DNA from: an uncultured Opitutia bacterium
Lineage (GTDB): Bacteria; Verrucomicrobiota; Verrucomicrobiae; Opitutales; MB11C04
Assembly (NCBI GenBank): GCA_913048545.1
Contig: CAJWWH010000020.1
Location: forward strand, 1 to 19,458
Reading direction: 5' to 3'
DNA: 19,458 nucleotides
Under the pieces are notes generated by a model that worked only from the letters and a program-made list of their open reading frames with translations, ran no database searches and was not told the DNA's origin. Position 1 is the first letter of the stretch; each line of letters starts with the position of its first letter. Position numbers and translations under genes: made by a program. Shown here piece by piece: positions 15,494-19,458 of this stretch.

Positions 15494-17113
15494 TTAGGTG
15501 TCCTGCTGCTTGCCAAAACTTTCCATTACCCACTGGGAAAGTTCCTTGTCCGGATCGTCCACCACTTTCTTGTCGATCACAAATTCCTTACGTCCTGTCC
15601 TTTGGTTGATGATACCAAGTCCGTGCACGAAATCGGAGAATTTTCTTTCGCAAATTGCACGGACCGAACGGTTTTCCTTGATTGATTCTTTGACAATCGC
15701 AACCTTGGCGGCTTTTCGAAATTTAAGCATGTATCCGGACTCCTTTTTAAAATGGTCGGCAAAGCGGTCGACATCCTCCAAAAGTGAATCATCCAACTCG
15801 TCTCTCTTTTCCTCAAGCAGGCTTTCCAGTTCGTCACCCGGATTCTCTACGGTCTGTGCAGAGACCGAGAAGTTACGTATCGCCGTCGAGGGAAGCTCAA
15901 ATTTAAAATCTCGAAATGTTTTTTCCAGTATCGTGACTAATCCACGAGCTCCGGTTTTTTCTTCGGCTGCTTTTTCGGCAATTTTATCGATTGCATCCTT
16001 TCCAATCTTGATACTGATATCGTAGCCCGAAAAGTCATTTCTATACTGTTCCAAAACATTGCCTTCCGACGAACTGAGAATCTCCGCGAGGTCCTCCTTG
16101 GTTAATTCTTCACAGGCAACCCGGACCGGCAAACGGCCAATGAATTCCGGTTCAAATCCATAATCGATAAAATCACGGGTTTCCGCCTGAGATAAAAAAC
16201 GGTTTGCCGATTCACTTGAAGAAATATTTTCATCCGCGGAACCGAAGCCAATACGGTTCAGGTCCAATCGCTTGCGAACATTTTCTCCCAACTGGTCAAA
16301 AGCACCACTGACAATAAATAGAATATTTCTTGTGCTCACTGTGCTCTTCTGTGGTTTGTTGCCTTTCTGCATATCCATGAAGGCTTTCATTTGTCCCATC
16401 ATGTCCTGAGGAGCATGCAGATTGACCTCAGTCTCCTCCATCAGTTTGAGCAGGTTGATCTGGACTCCCCGACCGGAAACATCCTTGCCCGTGCGAGAGG
16501 ACTCAGATGCAATTTTATCAATCTCATCAACATAAACAATTCCAAATTCAGCGAGTTCGATATCTCCATCCGCGGATTTGACCAAATCCCGGACAATATC
16601 CTCCACATCATAGCCAACATAGCCAGTTTCGGAAAATTTGGTGGCGTCCGCTTTCACAAAAGGAACTCCGATTAATTTTGCCACATTGCGCATGAGGAAG
16701 GTTTTTCCCACACCAGTGGGACCGAGCAGAAGTACATTTGGTTTCACATATTCTGACTTGGACTGTTTTTTACTCTCTAGGCACCGGCGGACATGGTTGT
16801 AGTGATCGCATACTGCAACCGATAAAACCCGCTTGGCCTGCTCCTGTTTAATCACAAAACGATCAAGGTAGTCCCGAATTTCTTTGGGTCTACGGTCAAA
16901 GGAACGGATTGTATCCAGCCTCTCATCCCTGCTTGCATCCTCAGGCGGTGGTTCTTCACTTTTTTCTGTTTTTTCCACTTTTTCCTCGGTCTCTTTTGCC
17001 TTCATTGACTCCATAAATGGAGCAAACGCAACCTGCACGTTTTTATTTTTTAACAAATCGTGAAGTTGTTTTTGGATTTCCTCCAAGGGATTTTCATCGT
17101 CTTTCTTTGTCAT
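15494..17113 (-). CDS. ClpX-like AAA+ unfoldase lacking the zinc-binding domain
   Basis: I start this at ATG 17113 (539 aa); a TTG nine bases further upstream adds only MIK. The AAA+ core is clearly ClpX: Walker A GPTGVGKT (131-138), pore loop GYVG (164-167), Walker B VYVDEID (193-199), EFIGRLP (box VII) and sensor 2 GAR (388-390). The ClpP-docking IGF tripeptide is kept at 288-290. Three features differ from ClpX. The four-cysteine N-terminal zinc domain is replaced by a charged E/K-rich stretch (about 1-70). The RKH loop is replaced by a longer Met-rich segment (about 232-259). A C-terminal extension of about 110 residues (427-539) begins with acidic helical sequence. It is co-transcribed with menG and divergent from the HU gene. 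It probably unfolds specific proteins, perhaps for ClpP. Confidence 0.87.
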   Translation of the reverse strand: MTKKDDENPLEEIQKQLHDLLKNKNVQVAFAPFMESMKAKETEEKVEKTEKSEEPPPEDASRDERLDTIRSFDRRPKEIRDYLDRFVIKQEQAKRVLSVAVCDHYNHVRRCLESKKQSKSEYVKPNVLLLGPTGVGKTFLMRNVAKLIGVPFVKADATKFSETGYVGYDVEDIVRDLVKSADGDIELAEFGIVYVDEIDKIASESSRTGKDVSGRGVQINLLKLMEETEVNLHAPQDMMGQMKAFMDMQKGNKPQKSTVSTRNILFIVSGAFDQLGENVRKRLDLNRIGFGSADENISSSESANRFLSQAETRDFIDYGFEPEFIGRLPVRVACEELTKEDLAEILSSSEGNVLEQYRNDFSGYDISIKIGKDAIDKIAEKAAEEKTGARGLVTILEKTFRDFKFELPSTAIRNFSVSAQTVENPGDELESLLEEKRDELDDSLLEDVDRFADHFKKESGYMLKFRKAAKVAIVKESIKENRSVRAICERKFSDFVHGLGIINQRTGRKEFVIDKKVVDDPDKELSQWVMESFGKQQDT

Positions 17114-17130
17114 TTTTATCAAAAATGGGT

Positions 17131-17136
17131 TTGACA
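17131..17136 (+). promoter_or_regulatory. Candidate -35 element in the HU / ClpX-like divergent region
   Basis: A perfect TTGACA lies in the 100-base divergent intergenic region, in the right direction for the HU gene. The best -10 candidates 16 to 19 bases downstream match poorly, so this is a weak call. No inverted repeat or other operator stands out here. Confidence 0.22.
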
Positions 17137-17213
17137 GGTCATTGAGTAACAGGAATCTATGAGGTTTACAAACTAACCCTAATTTAAAAGTCTTTCAAAC
17201 AGAAATACCTGCT

Positions 17214-17534
17214 ATGTCCAATAATTTAACTAAACGCCACATTGTACAAAAGATTTACGAAAACTCCAATTACAACCACGAGCATGTTCGTAATATAGTA
17301 CAAAATACTCTCGATATCATGCAGGAAGCAATCTCGAACGGACAAAACATTGAACTCCGTAAGTTCGGTGTTTTTGAACTTCAGGTCAGAAAGTCCCGCG
17401 TCGGCCGTAATCCCAACAAACCTGAGACGGATGTGATCATACCCCGCCGGGCAGTGGTGAAATTTAAGGCAGGCAAGGAAATGAAGGAGGGATTGGACAA
17501 GCTTAACTTGGACAAGCTCGATCCATCCTCCTAG
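17214..17534 (+). CDS. HU/IHF family nucleoid DNA-binding protein
   Basis: This small DNA-bending protein (106 aa) acts as a dimer in chromosome compaction. It follows the family layout: two N-terminal helices (LTKRHIVQKIYENS, then HVRNIVQNTLDIMQEAI), the turn NIELRKFGVFELQVRKSR, and the DNA-grasping arm GRNPNKPETDVIIPRR (64-79). It ends in VVKFKAGKEMKEGLDKL plus a short polar tail. IELRKFGVF resembles IHF more than E. coli HU, but the gene cannot be assigned to either subunit. No Shine-Dalgarno is seen. It is 16 bases upstream of hisS and is likely co-transcribed with it. Confidence 0.93.
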   Translation: MSNNLTKRHIVQKIYENSNYNHEHVRNIVQNTLDIMQEAISNGQNIELRKFGVFELQVRKSRVGRNPNKPETDVIIPRRAVVKFKAGKEMKEGLDKLNLDKLDPSS

Positions 17535-17550
17535 ATAAGTTCTTACTGGA

Positions 17551-18882
17551 ATGTTTGAGACATTGCCCGGATTTCGGGACTTTCCACCCGAAGTCTGTGC
17601 CCGACGCAATCATCTTTTTCGGGTCTTTCGGACGGTGGCACAGGTCTTTGATTTTTCAGAATACGACGCACCCATTCTTGAACCTCTCGATTTGTATGTC
17701 GAAAAGTCGGGAGAGGAAATTGTCGGGCAGCTCTTTCATTTTGAAGACAAAGGAGAACGCCGGGTAGCACTCCGCCCTGAACTTACCCCCACTTTGGCCC
17801 GCATGGTTGCCGCCCGGGCTAATTCACTGCCCAAGCCAATCAAGTGGTTCAATATCGGGGAACACTTTCGCTATGAACGCCCGCAAAAAGGAAGAGGGCG
17901 ATCATTCTATCAATTCAACGCCGACCTTTTGGGGGAATCCAGCTTGGAAGCGGATGCCGAGCTCATTGCTTTATTGGTGGCAATTTTTGAAACGCTCGGA
18001 CTGCATTCAAACGATTTTAAAATTCGGCTAAGCGACCGTACCAGCTGGGTGCTTTTACTCAATGCCCTAGGAATTACTGAGGAACAACGTCCCGCAATTC
18101 TCGACGCCATTGACAAAAGCGAAAGACGAAAACCCGAGCAAACACTTGAGGCGCTGGAAAAAACTATTCCGGGAAAAAGTGCTGAAATCCTCAGCGAAAT
18201 TAATGCAATTAAACAAATCGATTCCCTCGACGCACTAAGCGCACGACTGAATAGCTGCGGAGATGCAGGCGAGGAACGGGCACATGGATGGTTCTCTTTG
18301 CTTGAATTACTGAAGGGGCACGGAGCCGGAGATTTTATTACAATTGATCTTTCTATTGTTCGTGGACTCGCCTACTACACCGGATTTGTCTATGAAGCTT
18401 TTGAAGCCAGTGGGGAAGGACGTGCCCTCGCAGGTGGTGGAAGGTATGATCATTTGGTCAAAAAGCTATCCGGTAATGTGGATATTGTCGCCGCCGGATT
18501 TGCGATTGGGGATATGACCTTAACAGACTGTCTCGAATCGAAAAAATTGCTCCCCACTTATATTTTAGCACCTGATCTTTTTTTAATTGGGGATAGAGAG
18601 CACAAAACACACTCCTTGCCGATCATTGCCGGGTGCAGAAAAGCGGGATTTTCAGTTTCTCATTCCCTCAAAAATGCCCCTTTTGGAAAACAATTCAAGG
18701 AGGCGGGGAAAAGCGGTGCCCGTTATGGATTGATTCTTGGAGAACAGGAACGAATCGCAAACGAAATAAAAATTAAGGACTTTCGCAGCGGTTTGGAAAA
18801 AACAGTTTTGCAAAAAAATCTGATCGGACAACTGGAAAACCTCGACGAGGTCGGTGGTATCAATCCGCCGGAAAATGGATGA
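17551..18882 (+). CDS. hisS: Histidyl-tRNA synthetase
   Basis: This class II aminoacyl-tRNA synthetase charges tRNA-His. The 443 residues show LPGFRDFPP at the N-terminus, R75PELT, motif 2 FRYERPQKGRGRSFYQFNAD (106-125), the histidine-binding motif R271-GLAYYTG278 and motif 3 in GGGRYDHL (295-302). An anticodon-binding domain follows (about 345-430, including FKEAGKSGARYGLILGEQE). It could be mistaken for HisZ, the HisG regulatory subunit, but the complete motifs and anticodon domain favour HisS. Several signature residues (RPELT, YQFNAD, RGLAYY) differ from E. coli (RPEGT, HQLGCE, RGLDYY). The stop overlaps the next ATG by one base (TGATG). Confidence 0.9.
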   Translation: MFETLPGFRDFPPEVCARRNHLFRVFRTVAQVFDFSEYDAPILEPLDLYVEKSGEEIVGQLFHFEDKGERRVALRPELTPTLARMVAARANSLPKPIKWFNIGEHFRYERPQKGRGRSFYQFNADLLGESSLEADAELIALLVAIFETLGLHSNDFKIRLSDRTSWVLLLNALGITEEQRPAILDAIDKSERRKPEQTLEALEKTIPGKSAEILSEINAIKQIDSLDALSARLNSCGDAGEERAHGWFSLLELLKGHGAGDFITIDLSIVRGLAYYTGFVYEAFEASGEGRALAGGGRYDHLVKKLSGNVDIVAAGFAIGDMTLTDCLESKKLLPTYILAPDLFLIGDREHKTHSLPIIAGCRKAGFSVSHSLKNAPFGKQFKEAGKSGARYGLILGEQERIANEIKIKDFRSGLEKTVLQKNLIGQLENLDEVGGINPPENG

Positions 18883-19458
18883 TGGCAAAAGAGGTTCCAG
18901 ACTTCCAAAAGGAGCAGCTCAAAAAACTCAAAAAACGATCCACTCGGAATCGTCGGGGATTCTTTAAAAAATTTATCCTCGGTCTGGTTGCCTCACTGTC
19001 CGCTTGGCTTTATCTGCGCTTCGAAGCAAACTGGCTTGAAACCACCCAAAAAAAAGTACTCATTCCTGGTCTTAAAAATAAAATTCCGATCAAACTTTTA
19101 CACCTCTCTGACTTCCACTTTTCCAACACCGTCTCGCTCGAGGATATCGATTTCGCCTTACGGGAAGGCTTTTCCCATAGCCCCGATGCCTGTGTAATCA
19201 CTGGGGATTTCATCACATCGCAAATAAGCGAAACGGAGGTGAAGCAGTATAGTCAATTATTAAACCAGTATGCACAGGCCGTTCCAATCTTTGCCTCTCT
19301 TGGAAATCATGACGGGGGTGAGTGGGCCGGAAAAAACGGCGGTTTCAAGAATACTCGGGCAATGGAGTACATGCTTAAAAAAGCGGGAATCAAACTTCTT
19401 CAAAATCAACGGGAATCAATCTTCCTGAAAGGTCAGGCTCTAAGCATTGCCGGTGTGG
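18882..19458 (+). CDS. Membrane-anchored calcineurin-like metallophosphoesterase, cut by the window end
   Basis: This frame starts at the ATG overlapping the hisS stop and stays open to the window end (192 codons seen). The N-terminus is strongly basic (KKLKKRSTRNRRGFFKK), followed by one hydrophobic segment (about 31-46) that should anchor it in the inner membrane. The metallophosphoesterase motifs follow in order: D77-F-H79 in LLHLSDFHF, G108-D109 in VITGDF, and G141-N-H-D144 in SLGNHD. The C-terminal half with the last metal-binding histidines is outside the window. The layout resembles YkuE-like or LpxG-like membrane phosphoesterases, so a lipid or lipid A precursor substrate is possible but unproved. 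Confidence 0.88.
   Translation, partial: MAKEVPDFQKEQLKKLKKRSTRNRRGFFKKFILGLVASLSAWLYLRFEANWLETTQKKVLIPGLKNKIPIKLLHLSDFHFSNTVSLEDIDFALREGFSHSPDACVITGDFITSQISETEVKQYSQLLNQYAQAVPIFASLGNHDGGEWAGKNGGFKNTRAMEYMLKKAGIKLLQNQRESIFLKGQALSIAGV

Noticed and set aside
17114..17122. TTG start for the ClpX-like gene
   Set aside because: It adds only three residues, and the ATG at 17113 is sufficient; there is no Shine-Dalgarno to favour TTG.

Overview
The window most likely comes from the PVC superphylum, probably a marine Verrucomicrobiota (Opitutae-like) bacterium. This is inferred from gene content, not from a marker search: a secreted sulfatase, a secreted SGNH hydrolase, an FG-GAP/VCBS propeller fused to an alpha/beta hydrolase, a DUF6941-like protein, a lipoprotein DUF255/YyaL protein, and moderate GC with few Shine-Dalgarno sequences. 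It is ordinary chromosomal sequence. I see no transposase, integrase, phage gene, CRISPR array, tRNA or rRNA, and no gene-free stretch longer than about 150 bases.

Layout. Bases 1-60 may hold the 5' end of a minus-strand gene. A secreted sulfatase (210-1652, +) then converges on a degenerate CPBP-type membrane protein (1698-2222, -), with a perfect 20-bp palindrome between them. The CPBP gene and a full-length enolase-superfamily enzyme (2294-3664, -) form a minus-strand pair. From 3757 a long co-directional run reads to 14774: terC, a KDPG/KHG aldolase (eda), a secreted SGNH hydrolase, an M3 oligopeptidase, a DUF6941-like protein, a secreted HELAH zincin, a secreted propeller-hydrolase fusion, a PfkB sugar kinase and a lipoprotein thioredoxin-domain YyaL protein. 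Most gaps here are under 60 bases, and several stops and starts overlap as TAATG. A convergent minus-strand pair follows: menG/ubiE (14783-15490) and a divergent ClpX-like AAA+ ATPase (15494-17113). Divergent from these, on the plus strand, lie an HU/IHF-type DNA-binding protein (17214-17534), hisS (17551-18882) and the start of a membrane-anchored metallophosphoesterase (18882 to the window end).

How the genes may work together. The exported sulfatase, SGNH hydrolase, propeller-hydrolase and zincin suggest trimming of sulfated, acylated polymers or glycoproteins outside the cytoplasm. The aldolase, the PfkB kinase and perhaps the enolase-superfamily enzyme could act on acid sugars or other small products inside. 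This link is inference: the kinase does not look like a classical KDG kinase, and the enolase-superfamily enzyme has an MLE-type Lys/Lys active site, not that of an acid-sugar dehydratase. The right-hand third is housekeeping: menaquinone synthesis, proteostasis, nucleoid structure and translation.

The most unusual items are the six-repeat propeller fused to an alpha/beta hydrolase, coupled to a secreted zincin; the ClpX-like unfoldase that keeps the ClpP-docking loop but lacks the zinc domain and RKH loop; and the sulfatase with C-V-A-S-R instead of C-x-P-S-R. I found no clearly new defence or mobile system.
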